A DNA stretch of 64,000 nucleotides, taken from the NCBI GenBank assembly GCA_965237875.1, contig CBDEGP010000002.1, positions 1,302,001 to 1,366,000 of the forward strand, given 5' to 3'. The notes beneath the pieces were generated by a model that was given only the letters and a program-made list of their open reading frames with translations, did no database searches and was not told where the DNA came from. The position numbers and the translations under genes were made by a program. Shown here one piece after another: positions 35,491-43,323 of the stretch. Source of the stretch: DAOUJI01 sp965237875. Lineage in GTDB: Bacteria > Chloroflexota > Dehalococcoidia > Lucifugimonadales > JAGWBF01. How positions within the stretch are numbered: the first letter of the stretch is position 1; the number at the start of each line of letters is the position of its first letter.

Positions 35491-35817
35491 ATGCCTGAGA
35501 ACATGCGCATGACCACGAGGCTCAAGGAGCTGTTCGAGCGCCCGTGGACTTTCGTTATGGCCGGCGGCATGAAAGGGACTGGAGCCAAGATGGCAGATGT
35601 GGCGGCCAAAGGTTACGAAGGATTTCTGCTTCAGTGGAACGTTGATTCCCACGTCGTTGACCCGGGCCATTCACCGCAGACGCTAGCGAGAGCGTTCAAC
35701 CTCTACGGTGATAATGTCTATATTGTGATACTTGCGGTGCCGCACGGAAGACGCGTAATGCCGGAGCAGGCGGAACGAGAGGTCACGATCATTTTGTATC
35801 TCAGGCTGCTCGCTTAG
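35491..35817 (+). CDS. Unrecognised, probably chimeric or truncated protein
   Basis: About 108 residues. The start RMTTRLKELFERPWTFVMAGGMKGTGAKMADVAAKGYEGFLLQ looks like real coding sequence, with AAAGGGAG directly before the ATG. The piece KMADVAAKGYEGFLLQ matches the C-terminus of the monooxygenase at 54572 (KCAEVAANGYEGFLLQ), also at DNA level, but here a Trp codon replaces the stop. After about residue 65 the frame runs antisense through the end of the permease gene and is unlikely to be native. Probably a relic fused by rearrangement. Confidence 0.35.
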   Translation: MPENMRMTTRLKELFERPWTFVMAGGMKGTGAKMADVAAKGYEGFLLQWNVDSHVVDPGHSPQTLARAFNLYGDNVYIVILAVPHGRRVMPEQAEREVTIILYLRLLA

Positions 35818-37419
35818 ATAGGCCAACCTGTCTTCCAGGTTCGTCTCCTCGGAAGTCGCCACGAACTCCAACTCAATCTTCTTCCCGGCTCGACGTGCGC
35901 TGACCATCAGCCTCTGTTGATCGTCGCTCGCCTGGTCGTCATCCCTGGGCAGCAGGCTCGACAGCGTTTCCTCACCTGCTGAGCGCAGCCTGTTCGCAGA
36001 TGCCTCGTTCCAGTCCGCCTGCGATGCAAACTCACCAAGGAACGCGTCGATGCTGGGAAAAGCCGAGACGTCGAATTCCACGTTCAGCCGTTTGCGTCGT
36101 GGACCGGTGATTTCCAGCAGGAGTGTCAACACAATCAAGATAATAGAGCCGGTGGTCAAGCCGTTGCCCAACAGCGATCCCCAAGCCCCCGTCAAAAGGT
36201 TCGGGAATATCAAATCGTTCTGGAATCCTACTCCCAACCAGAGAGCCACTCCAACGATCACAGATTTCCGTGCGTCTATGCCGTCCTGCAGAACCATCCG
36301 CATGCCCTGCACGAACAGGAGCGACAGGCTGACAATCACATACGCACCGAACACGGCCCCTGGAATTGCGGCGATGATCGCTATTAACTTGGGGAGGAAC
36401 GCCACTGCGATCAGAATGCCCCCTCCGTACAGTCCGATTCTTCGTGTAGCGACCCCTGAGAGCACAATCCGCCCCGCGATGCCCGGCGGCGCCATATTGG
36501 GAAACCCTCCCAGGAATGCCGACAACATATTGGTCAATCCGACCATGTTGAGCCCACCCTGGACCACCCGAAAATCAGTGGCTCGCGGCCTGCGCCACGA
36601 GACCTGTTGAACGAGAACCATGCCGCTGATGCTGTAAATGGTGGCTGCCAGATTCACGATTACGAACCCGGGCAGGAGCGCCCAGAACTCCGCACTCAGA
36701 CTGAAATCGAAGCTCGGCCACGAGTCGAAGGGAATACCGACCCAAGACGCTTTGAGGAAGGGCTGCATGTCCATCAGACCGAATGGCGCCGCCACAGCGG
36801 TGCCCGCCAGAATCCCGATGATCGGTCCCCACTGCTGCCAGAAGGATGAGCCAAACAGCCTGAACGCTACTACGACGGCGAACGTCGTCGCTGCGACGGC
36901 TGCAACGGCTGCCTGCGGGACATCTTCGGACGTGTTGGACACCCTGCTGAACAGAACTGACATAATCGTGGCAGACAGCAACATGAGAACAGCGCCGGAG
37001 ACTAACGGTGTAATGATACGGCGTAACAGCGAGAGCCGTGAGACCAGTGCAAACTGGAACAGCGCGGAAACGATGATGAGGCTCGACAGCATCGCCGGCC
37101 CGCCCGCTGCCAGCGCACTGATGCAGACCGCGATGTAGGCGCTGCCGTTGCTCACGCCAAGCGGATACCCTGATCCGAACCGCCATATTTGGAAGGTCTG
37201 GCAAATGGTCCCTAGTCCACAGACTACCAGCGATATGAAGAACACCCACGACAAGTAGCTATCCGGCTGACCGCTCGCCTGAACTATGATGGCCGTGACC
37301 GCCGCCATACTAGCCAGCCGGCCCATGACGCTCTGGAACCCGTGGCCTAGAGACACCAGCGGCGGCGGAACCTCATGCGGTTCGTAGAGAATGTTGTCGT
37401 TTGTCTCCCTTGCTGACAA
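35683..37419 (-). CDS. NCS2 (xanthine/uracil-type) permease with C-terminal soluble domain
   Basis: 578 residues. About twelve to fourteen hydrophobic segments span residues 30-440; GYPLGVSNGSAYIAV and FGAYVIVSLSLLFVQG fit the nucleobase-ascorbate (SLC23/NCS2) family of proton symporters. The last 130 residues are soluble: FPSIDAFLGEFASQADWNEASANRLRSAGEETLSSLL recalls the N-box helix of GHKL/RsbW-type ATPase folds. Such an extension is unusual for a permease and could be regulatory. The start is a TTG at 37419 and therefore tentative. Substrate may be a purine, pyrimidine or other ring compound. Confidence 0.78.
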   Translation of the reverse strand: MSARETNDNILYEPHEVPPPLVSLGHGFQSVMGRLASMAAVTAIIVQASGQPDSYLSWVFFISLVVCGLGTICQTFQIWRFGSGYPLGVSNGSAYIAVCISALAAGGPAMLSSLIIVSALFQFALVSRLSLLRRIITPLVSGAVLMLLSATIMSVLFSRVSNTSEDVPQAAVAAVAATTFAVVVAFRLFGSSFWQQWGPIIGILAGTAVAAPFGLMDMQPFLKASWVGIPFDSWPSFDFSLSAEFWALLPGFVIVNLAATIYSISGMVLVQQVSWRRPRATDFRVVQGGLNMVGLTNMLSAFLGGFPNMAPPGIAGRIVLSGVATRRIGLYGGGILIAVAFLPKLIAIIAAIPGAVFGAYVIVSLSLLFVQGMRMVLQDGIDARKSVIVGVALWLGVGFQNDLIFPNLLTGAWGSLLGNGLTTGSIILIVLTLLLEITGPRRKRLNVEFDVSAFPSIDAFLGEFASQADWNEASANRLRSAGEETLSSLLPRDDDQASDDQQRLMVSARRAGKKIELEFVATSEETNLEDRLAYLSEQPEIQNDRDLSFRLLRHYASSVRHRKYHNIDIITVEVERSR

Positions 37420-37473
37420 GTCCGCTTCCGAACGCTCCTAATTACCTGTTTGTTCCTGGTATTCGTTGAACAC

Positions 37474-37749
37474 TCATCCGTCTATGGTGGGGTCACACGT
37501 CGAATCCGTGAATGCCTCGTGAATCTCTCCGGTGGTACATGCCGCCGGCAGGAGATTTTTTATCTCTGGATTCAGCTTCCATTCAGGCACGGGAGTCTTC
37601 TGGCCCTCCCTGGGCACATATGCCGATCGCTCGAGGAGTTGGTGCTTATGAACGTAGCGCGGGCAATTGCTGTAAGCCTCGGTGACTTGGACTCGTACAA
37701 TAAACTGGGCGCCAGGGTAGGATTTCAGGAGCTCTTGCACTCGACTCAT
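37474..37749 (-). pseudogene. Pyridoxamine-phosphate-oxidase-like C-terminal fragment
   Basis: The translation AQFIVRVQVTEAYSNCPRYVHKHQLLERSAYVPREG matches the C-terminal strands of the FMN-binding PNPOx-like family (VRVRV.EVFPNCPRYIHR is the usual form). Only about 90 residues are left and the FMN-binding first half is absent. Relic of a flavin oxidoreductase. Confidence 0.5.
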
Positions 37750-37863
37750 TCAAGTCGGGAGAACTCTTGACCCAACCGCCGCCGGGCGGCTATGGGGCAA
37801 TCGATGTCTCGACAGCGCTCGATACCCTGACGCTGTGACCGCCGGCAGCGTGGCGGGCCGGAT

Positions 37864-39012
37864 TCAGCTGATGCCGTAGGTCCTGGCGGCGTTCTCGTAG
37901 AGGATCTTGCGCTTCTCCTCGTCGGTGCAAGGCTCCAGAAGCCTCTCGGCTATCTCTCGCGACTTGGGGAAGGTGCCTTCGTCGTGGGGGTAGTCTACGC
38001 CAAACTGGATGTTGTCCACCCCAATTACGTCCCGCAGCCGTATGGTCAGCGGGTCCTCCTGGAAGCCAACGAAGCAGTTCGAATACCAGTAGTCGCTGGG
38101 AAGAACGCCGTCCGGGAACTTATAGCGGCCCGTCCGGGTAGATTGGAGGAACCGGTCGGTCCATGTGTAGTCCATGCGCTCCAGGAAGTGGGGTATCCAG
38201 GCGACCTCGTGTTCGATTACACCCACTTGTAGCTTGGGATGTCGCTCGAACACGCCGCTGAAGATCATGTCAGTGAGAGACATTCGAGGGTAGTGATCGA
38301 TATTGGCCAAGAAGGCGGCGGTGATGGGGTCGGGGTCAGTGAACTCGTTGCCGGGCGCTGGCCGGTTGCATCCGATGTGGAAGACCACAGGCATCTCCAG
38401 GTCCTGGCAGGCTGCCCAGAAGGGCTCGTACATGGGGTGGCTGTACCGCATGTCCGGAGCGGCGCCTTCGGGGATCATGCATCCTACCATCCCCATCTTC
38501 TTGCACCTCTCCAGCTCCTCCACCGCCTCATCCACCAGCTCGGGATTGAGAAGCGCGGTGGCGTAGAGACGGTCGGGGTGGGCGCCGCAGTACTCAGCAA
38601 TCCAGTCGTTCCAGGTCTTGTGGATCTCGTGGAGAAAGGCCTGGTCCCGCACCTTGTAAAGGTGCAACCCCACGGTGGAGTAGATGATGGTCTTGTCGAT
38701 GCCGTCGATGTCCATGTCCTTGATGCGTTCATCGGGATCGTACGCCCCCGGGCGGATGTGCTCCTCCCTGACGCGGGTCAAGCCTATGTCCTTTCGCACC
38801 TCAGGGTCCTTCTCATACCGTCTTCCCGGATGAGTCCCGGGGGAAAGGGTCACCAGCCTCACATCCTCGCAATACCAGACATCCTGGTCTTCTTCGTGGA
38901 CCAAGTGGGGAGCCCGGTCCCGGTACTTGGCGGGCATCCTGGTCACCCACAGGTCCGAATGCTCGAAGGTATGGTCGTCCTGTGACAGTATCTTGTAGCC
39001 TTCCAGATCCAT
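37864..39012 (-). CDS. Amidohydrolase family protein A
   Basis: About 382 residues of the Amidohydro_2 (TIM-barrel, ACMSD/decarboxylase-like) group. Metal or catalytic candidates: DDHTFE at the start, VVFHIGCNR in the middle, VIEHEVAWIPHFLERMDY, and FGVDYPHDEGTFPKS with the late Asp. Such enzymes decarboxylate or hydrolyse small ring acids with one metal ion. ATG at 39012 has GAGGAGG seven bases upstream. It is a close paralogue of 47590-48726, sharing LSPGTHPGRRYE and YPHDEGTFPKS. Directly upstream lie relics of three other genes of the same pathway. Confidence 0.85.
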   Translation of the reverse strand: MDLEGYKILSQDDHTFEHSDLWVTRMPAKYRDRAPHLVHEEDQDVWYCEDVRLVTLSPGTHPGRRYEKDPEVRKDIGLTRVREEHIRPGAYDPDERIKDMDIDGIDKTIIYSTVGLHLYKVRDQAFLHEIHKTWNDWIAEYCGAHPDRLYATALLNPELVDEAVEELERCKKMGMVGCMIPEGAAPDMRYSHPMYEPFWAACQDLEMPVVFHIGCNRPAPGNEFTDPDPITAAFLANIDHYPRMSLTDMIFSGVFERHPKLQVGVIEHEVAWIPHFLERMDYTWTDRFLQSTRTGRYKFPDGVLPSDYWYSNCFVGFQEDPLTIRLRDVIGVDNIQFGVDYPHDEGTFPKSREIAERLLEPCTDEEKRKILYENAARTYGIS

Positions 39013-39094
39013 GCTCAACCTCCTCGTCGCGGGTCTGTCCGTAGCCCTTAACCCTATTTCAGGGAAGGGCGCCTCTACCGAATTCGATTCCGTT

Positions 39095-39286
39095 TCAATT
39101 GAGATTAGCGCCACAAGCAGGTGGGGTCAACTCCCGTCTAAATGTCTTAACGAGCTCGTCCTGTAGTCTGGTCAGCGACAGGCCCCGGTAAAGACCTTCG
39201 GCCAGCTCTATGGAGTGGACCCCGGACAGGCGCTGAGCCTCCGGGGCCCCGCCGAGGAATGTCACCTTGGACCTAGCTGTCGTCAC
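39095..39286 (-). pseudogene. D-2-hydroxyacid dehydrogenase N-terminal relic
   Basis: A GTG start with AGGAGG upstream opens MTTARSKVTFLGG ... RLSGV, like the starts of the dehydrogenases at 45535 (MTTTRKRVAFLAG) and 63098 (MTIAKPKVAFLAG). After about 22 residues the likeness ends. Only the first part of the gene survives. Confidence 0.5.
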
Positions 39287-39314
39287 AACTTCCTCCTTCC
39301 GTTCACATGGGTTT

Positions 39315-39603
39315 CTATAACGGACCCCGAGGCACAGGCGCTCCGGGGACTTTGAGCTGAATGCGGCCTATGGCGCCCATGCCGCAGTAGTACACGGATT
39401 TCCAGTCCTCCTGTCCGAAGCCGATGTTGACCGTCTGGTCCCTCCAGGGCAGTATCTTTAGAATTTCTGGATGGACGGGTTCGCGGACTCATATGATGCC
39501 CAGGTGTTCGCCTGAGGGCGCCACCACCCAGATGCCTCCTGGGCCGGCCATGTACACGTTTCCTTCCATATCCGTCTTCATACCGTCGAACACCCCTGGC
39601 GGG
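39315..39603 (-). pseudogene. SMP-30/gluconolactonase C-terminal relic
   Basis: Minus-strand translation gives PGVFDGMKTDMEGNVYMAGPGG, HLGII, an in-frame TGA, and later NIGFGQEDWKSVYYCGMGAIGRIQLKVPGAP before the stop. This matches the end of the intact lactonase at 45573 (GVFDGMKVDSEGNIYCAGPGG ... GRIQLKIPG). The in-frame stop and missing first two-thirds make it a pseudogene. Confidence 0.7.
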
Positions 39604-39740
39604 GCCGTCGGTTCCAAACTGGATTTTGCCCACGCAGATGATGTCCCGAAGGCGGATTGTCAGGGCGTCTTCCTGGAGGCCGACGAAAGCAATTCTGGCT
39701 CCAGAAGTCGGTGGGGCGCATATCGTTCTTGAATTTTCGC
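39604..39740 (-). pseudogene. Amidohydrolase relic
   Basis: The frames read KFKNDMRPTDFWSQNCF then, after a frameshift, VGLQEDALTIRLRDIICVGKIQFGTDGP. This corresponds to the C-terminal region of amidohydrolases A and B (FKNDALPSQFWYDNCFIGWQEDPLAIRNRDVIGVDNLQFG). It is joined directly to the SMP-30 relic. Confidence 0.65.
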
Positions 39741-39836
39741 TGGTTGCGGCAGTGGGCGTGGAATGATACTCTGCCGTCTATAAACTGCTGGGTTTTATTG
39801 AGCGCCCGAAAATCGCAATGTCAGTGGAGGTAAGCC

Positions 39837-40601
39837 ATGCCAAGCAAGCCGTCAGTGAAGCAGAAAATACGAAATGGCGAGATTGTAATCGGGACGTATC
39901 CCGGGAGAACCGCGGACCGGCGCAGGCTGGAAGGTTTGCTGAACCACTATCCCTACGACTTTTTCTCGGTGGACATGCAACACAGTCCATTGGACGAAGC
40001 GGCGCTGAGCGAATTCTGTCAGGTCGCCGCCGAACTGGAGACGCCGGTGCAGTTGCGTACCAGGCATCCCCGCCAAGCCTTCTTAATCGGCTCAATCCTG
40101 GACTGGGGACTGGGCGGGGTCGAAGTTCCCCAGATAGACAGCGTCGAGACGGTCAGGGAAGCGGTGGACGCTTTCTACTACCCACCGACGGGCGGTCAGA
40201 GGGGCTGGGGTGGCGTGAAATATTCATTGGGCTTCACCGGCGGCGACGGACAACCCCACTCCAGCCAGACCAAAGCCGACTATTCAGAGTATTGGGCCAA
40301 TACGGGAGTGCTCATGCTGCAAGTGGAATCCGTCGAGTCGGTCATCAACGCCCGCCAACTCTGCCTTCCGGGCGTGGACTGCCTTTCCTGGGGCGCCCAT
40401 CCCGACTCCAACGACCTCGCCTTTAGCCGGGAACAGCACCCCGAATTTCCACTGAAGACTGACTTGGAATGCCTGGCTTACGTAATAGACCTGGTCAAGG
40501 ACACCCACGTAAAGGTGTGCATGAGGAGCGGCGGCCAGGAGAACCGGGACATGTACCTGAAGATGGGATGCACAGTGCTCATGGAGGCTCCTGGGGTCTA
40601 G
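39837..40601 (+). CDS. HpcH/HpaI-type class II aldolase
   Basis: 254 residues of the HpcH/HpaI (PEP/pyruvate TIM-barrel) family: FFSVDMQHSPLDEAALSEF, a PVQLRTRHP strand in place of the usual VRV, GGVEVPQIDSVETVREAVDAFYYPPTGGQRGWG and the metal-binding Glu in LQVESVESVINA. These enzymes split 4-hydroxy-2-oxoacids into pyruvate and an aldehyde, the last step of many ring-degradation routes. GGAGGT precedes the ATG. It stands alone on + between catabolic genes on -. The real substrate is unknown. Confidence 0.82.
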   Translation: MPSKPSVKQKIRNGEIVIGTYPGRTADRRRLEGLLNHYPYDFFSVDMQHSPLDEAALSEFCQVAAELETPVQLRTRHPRQAFLIGSILDWGLGGVEVPQIDSVETVREAVDAFYYPPTGGQRGWGGVKYSLGFTGGDGQPHSSQTKADYSEYWANTGVLMLQVESVESVINARQLCLPGVDCLSWGAHPDSNDLAFSREQHPEFPLKTDLECLAYVIDLVKDTHVKVCMRSGGQENRDMYLKMGCTVLMEAPGV

Positions 40602-40683
40602 GGCCGCACCCACTCTAGTCCACGTCTGAGGTCAGGTCCAGGGGCGGCTCTCCGGCAAGAGGCAGGCGGACATAGCGGCGCCT

Positions 40684-41583
40684 TCAATTGTCGGCGCTGG
40701 CTCTTTTGGGCAGCTTCCTGGCGGTCTCCTCAATCGTGTCCTTCAGGGTCCTGCTCCGGTCGACAGTCTCCGGACTCTCGCCCGCGAACGACGTGGAATC
40801 CAGCAACCTGAATATCTCCGCGGCGCCCTGGTGGAATTGGGGTGTCAACCCAACGGCGTCAAAAGTCGCCGCAATCTCCTGCATCTCCCCGATCCACCGT
40901 CCTGAGTTGGCGGGCAGTCCGGGTATTGCCGCCTCCATGGCCGAAAGCGGACCGCCTTGGCTGTACGAAAGCTCCTCGATTAGCTCGTCGTACAGCCCAA
41001 GTGAGTGAGCAGCGGTCAGCATCGCCACCCGGAGGGCGTTCGTCCCTTTGGTCATGGAGGCGTAGCACATCTTTATGCCCGACGCCCTGCCGATATGGGG
41101 TCCGAGGTTCTTGACAGTAAGGCCGTTTCCGTCAAGTTCGTCCATAATGCCCGCGCGCGGACCGGACGTGTATATTCTAGGCGTCGCTCCTCTGCCCGGT
41201 GAGCCGCCTATGATTCCACCGTCGATGTAGTCTCCGCCTGCCGCCTTGATGATAGAGGCCATCACGGACGCCGATCTGGGTGACACCGCGTTACAGTCCG
41301 CAAACGGCCGGGATGTTCTGGAGGCCCGCATCGCGTCGGCCACTTCTCTCGCCACGCCCACCGCCTGGGCAGGGACTAGAATCGATATGATGAGGTCGGA
41401 CTGAGAGGTCATGTCCTCCAGTGAAGGGACGTCACGGAAGCCCGCTGTCGCTGCTAGATGCCTGGTCCGCTCGCTCCTGCCGGCCAGACACGTTATCACG
41501 TCGTATCCGCGTTCCACAAGCACATTGCCGACACCGTGGCCCATGTCTCCCGGGCTTAGAATTGCAATCGTCTTAAGTCCCAT
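40684..41583 (-). CDS. NAD(P)-dependent beta-hydroxyacid dehydrogenase-like (DUF1932)
   Basis: 299 residues. An N-terminal Rossmann domain (IAILSPGDMGHGVGNVLVERGYDV) is followed by DLIISILVPAQ and YIDGGIIGG, typical of the 6-phosphogluconate/3-hydroxyisobutyrate dehydrogenase superfamily. The C-terminal helical domain (IKMCYASMTKGTNALRVAMLTAA) with catalytic Lys fits DUF1932. It would oxidise a 3-hydroxyacid or reduce its oxo form. Single gene, convergent with the aldolase, a likely partner. Confidence 0.8.
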   Translation of the reverse strand: MGLKTIAILSPGDMGHGVGNVLVERGYDVITCLAGRSERTRHLAATAGFRDVPSLEDMTSQSDLIISILVPAQAVGVAREVADAMRASRTSRPFADCNAVSPRSASVMASIIKAAGGDYIDGGIIGGSPGRGATPRIYTSGPRAGIMDELDGNGLTVKNLGPHIGRASGIKMCYASMTKGTNALRVAMLTAAHSLGLYDELIEELSYSQGGPLSAMEAAIPGLPANSGRWIGEMQEIAATFDAVGLTPQFHQGAAEIFRLLDSTSFAGESPETVDRSRTLKDTIEETARKLPKRASADN

Positions 41584-41964
41584 TCTTTCGCTCCAAGGCC
41601 GTCGCTTGTTAATACTTTGAAGTTGTCTGCATTATAGAACGGGCGTATCTGGCCAGCAATCGAACTCTGGGTAACGTGCGGGCGGTGTTGCCGCGACCCC
41701 TAGCGCCCATTCTAGTTCCGTGGCGGCCGTCCCGAGGGGCTTACAAAGCCAGCATCAATACGAACGTGGTATTCGTACAGTCCCCTTAGGCCCACCATTT
41801 TCGGCCTTGGAGGTCTGTACGCAGCGCCAGCCGTTGAGGTCGATTTCCTGGGCGTCCCAGCCCCGGACGGAGTTGTCCTGCGTCATGGAAATGAAATGCC
41901 CCACAGCGCCCTGCAGATGGGCCAATACGCCAAGCGCCACACCGGTGAATGAAACACGCGACGA
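41584..41964. other. Intergenic, decayed coding remnants only
   Basis: The minus-strand frame 41940-41755 (DNSVRGWDAQEIDLNGWRC) looks once-coding, but no family can be named and no start or end fits. Nothing else is supported here. Confidence 0.35.
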
Positions 41965-42237
41965 GTGCTCAACATCCTAGCGGTGGACTTTGGCGTCAAG
42001 ACGGCCCGGAACCTGGAACGGTTGGAGCCCAACACCTTCTTCCCCGTCCCCGCGTCGGTGGTCGTTGCCCGACGGTTGGGGACGACTGAAATTGCCCGGC
42101 CCGTGGTGAGTTATGTGGAACGCTAGCAGGGCAAGGCGGACGGGAAGGACGTGCGGCGGGAGTTCGTTTCCATAGACATGAATCTCCCTACACTCCAAAC
42201 TTCAACCGGCCTCAGTCTGAACAGTTACAGCATGTGA
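41965..42237 (+). pseudogene. C-terminal relic, possibly of a large DNA methylase
   Basis: Frame: VLNILAVDFGVKTARNLERL, EPNTFFPVPASVVVARRLG, then TAG at 42124-42126, then QGKADGKDVRREFVSIDMNL to a TGA. The EPNTFFPVPASVV and VRREFVSI blocks recall C-terminal regions of large N-6 DNA methylases from defence islands; this is from memory and uncertain. The in-frame stop and lack of any start show it is dead. Confidence 0.35.
42171..42228 (+). repeat. 58-bp dispersed repeat, copy 1
   Basis: Begins CATAGACATGAATCTCCCTA and matches 52264-52321 at 55 of 58 positions in the same orientation. It forms the last part of the relic at 41965-42237. Confidence 0.75.
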
Positions 42238-42353
42238 GTATTGTTGCCAGGGGCGGCGCTGCTCTCTACAATAGCTCCGTACCGATAATGCCCTTGCGCC
42301 CGAGGGTCATATGCCCATATGACGGCGAACTTGTGGCGCCAAAGGAGAGGGTC

Positions 42354-43025
42354 ATGGAAGGACGCTACCCCAACGGACTGATCTTCGCGCTAACCAACTG
42401 CGCCAACCCCGAGAAGGAGGCGGAGTTCAACCGCTGGTATAACCACATACATCTGCCCGACGCGTCGGCCGCGGGGATATTCGTGAACCCCATGCGGCTC
42501 GCCAACGCAGATCCCAAGCCGGGGGAGCCTGGATACCTGGCCATGGGCGAGTGCACCTGGGACGACGTTTCGGCTGCCTGGGAGGTCCAGCAACAGCAGT
42601 CTCCCTCGCGCCGGAATCCGGAGCGCATGTCTCCCCTGGTGGATGTGCAGCTTGTGGGCCTGTTTAAGAAACTGGGCGGCCGGTTCCGCTCCGCCATCCG
42701 GCCGGTTACCGGAAACGTGGTCGTGCTGATGAACTGTGACGACCCGGACCGGGAAGGGGAGTTCAATCGCTGGTACAACGATGTCCACATCCCAGACGTG
42801 CTGGACACCGGGCTGTACCACACTGCCTACCGGTATGAAAGTCTGGACATCGAGGGGTCCAAGGGAAAGTACCTCAACATCTTCGAGACGGACCGAGCGG
42901 ACCCCGGTCGGGCCCTGCGCGAACTGATGGCAATAGGCGAGGAATGGGAGCAGCAGGGACGAATGTTCGACGGTGTGTCACTAATCTATACTCTAGCTAT
43001 GAGGCGCGTCTGGCCCATGGACTAG
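42354..43025 (+). CDS. Tandem EthD/Dabb-like ferredoxin-fold protein
   Basis: About 223 residues made of two similar halves, each an alpha-beta ferredoxin-like domain: NCANPEKEAEFNRWYNHIHLPD (near 16-37) and NCDDPDREGEFNRWYNDVHIPD (near 130-151). The E-F-N-x-W-Y-N-x-x-H-x-P-D signature is that of EthD/Dabb-type dimeric barrels, so one chain may form a full barrel by itself. Such proteins act as small cyclases, decarboxylases, monooxygenases or accessories in catabolic operons. ATG at 42354 follows AAAGGAGAGG; the longer frame from 42234 has no ribosome site. Confidence 0.75.
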   Translation: MEGRYPNGLIFALTNCANPEKEAEFNRWYNHIHLPDASAAGIFVNPMRLANADPKPGEPGYLAMGECTWDDVSAAWEVQQQQSPSRRNPERMSPLVDVQLVGLFKKLGGRFRSAIRPVTGNVVVLMNCDDPDREGEFNRWYNDVHIPDVLDTGLYHTAYRYESLDIEGSKGKYLNIFETDRADPGRALRELMAIGEEWEQQGRMFDGVSLIYTLAMRRVWPMD

Positions 43026-43135
43026 CGCCCACTCGATCTAGAAATGGAACGGACGCTTCCCGTTCTTGGTGAGCAACGTTACGCCCTGCCCGTATGGCCG
43101 AACAACAGCGAGTAACGAGGTAGGGCGCCTCTGGA

Positions 43136-43320
43136 TTCCGGCCTCCGCCGGAAGGACGGGGGGCGGGGCCTCGGGCCTGTCGTAGTAAGGGCGACCGGCG
43201 GTCGCCCAGGCCCGTCTGAAAGCAGTTGCTTGAAAGCTGGTCGAAACATCACGCCTGCAGGCCCTCAGCCCGGCCTGCGGAAGAGAGGGGCCGGGGGTGA
43301 AGGGCGCCGTCGGCGCCGAC
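43136..43320. repeat. Cluster of intergenic hairpins (REP-like)
   Basis: At least three perfect hairpins in a row: TTCCGGC/GCCGGAA (43136-43153), GGGCGACC/GGTCGCCC (43189-43207) and a GCAGGCC/GGCCTGC pair near 43255-43280, followed by GGCGCCGTCGGCGCC near 43305. The 43026-43323 gap has no gene. Such groups act as terminators, RNA stabilisers or relics of small palindromic elements. Confidence 0.5.
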
Positions 43321-43323
43321 GTG

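Noticed and set aside
37450..37770. Plus-strand frame of 106 codons
   Set aside because: The opposite strand has a clear PNPOx-like match, so the + frame is its shadow.
38239..38985. Plus-strand frame of 248 codons within amidohydrolase A
   Set aside because: Antisense to an amidohydrolase with recognisable metal motifs; G/V/H-rich shadow.
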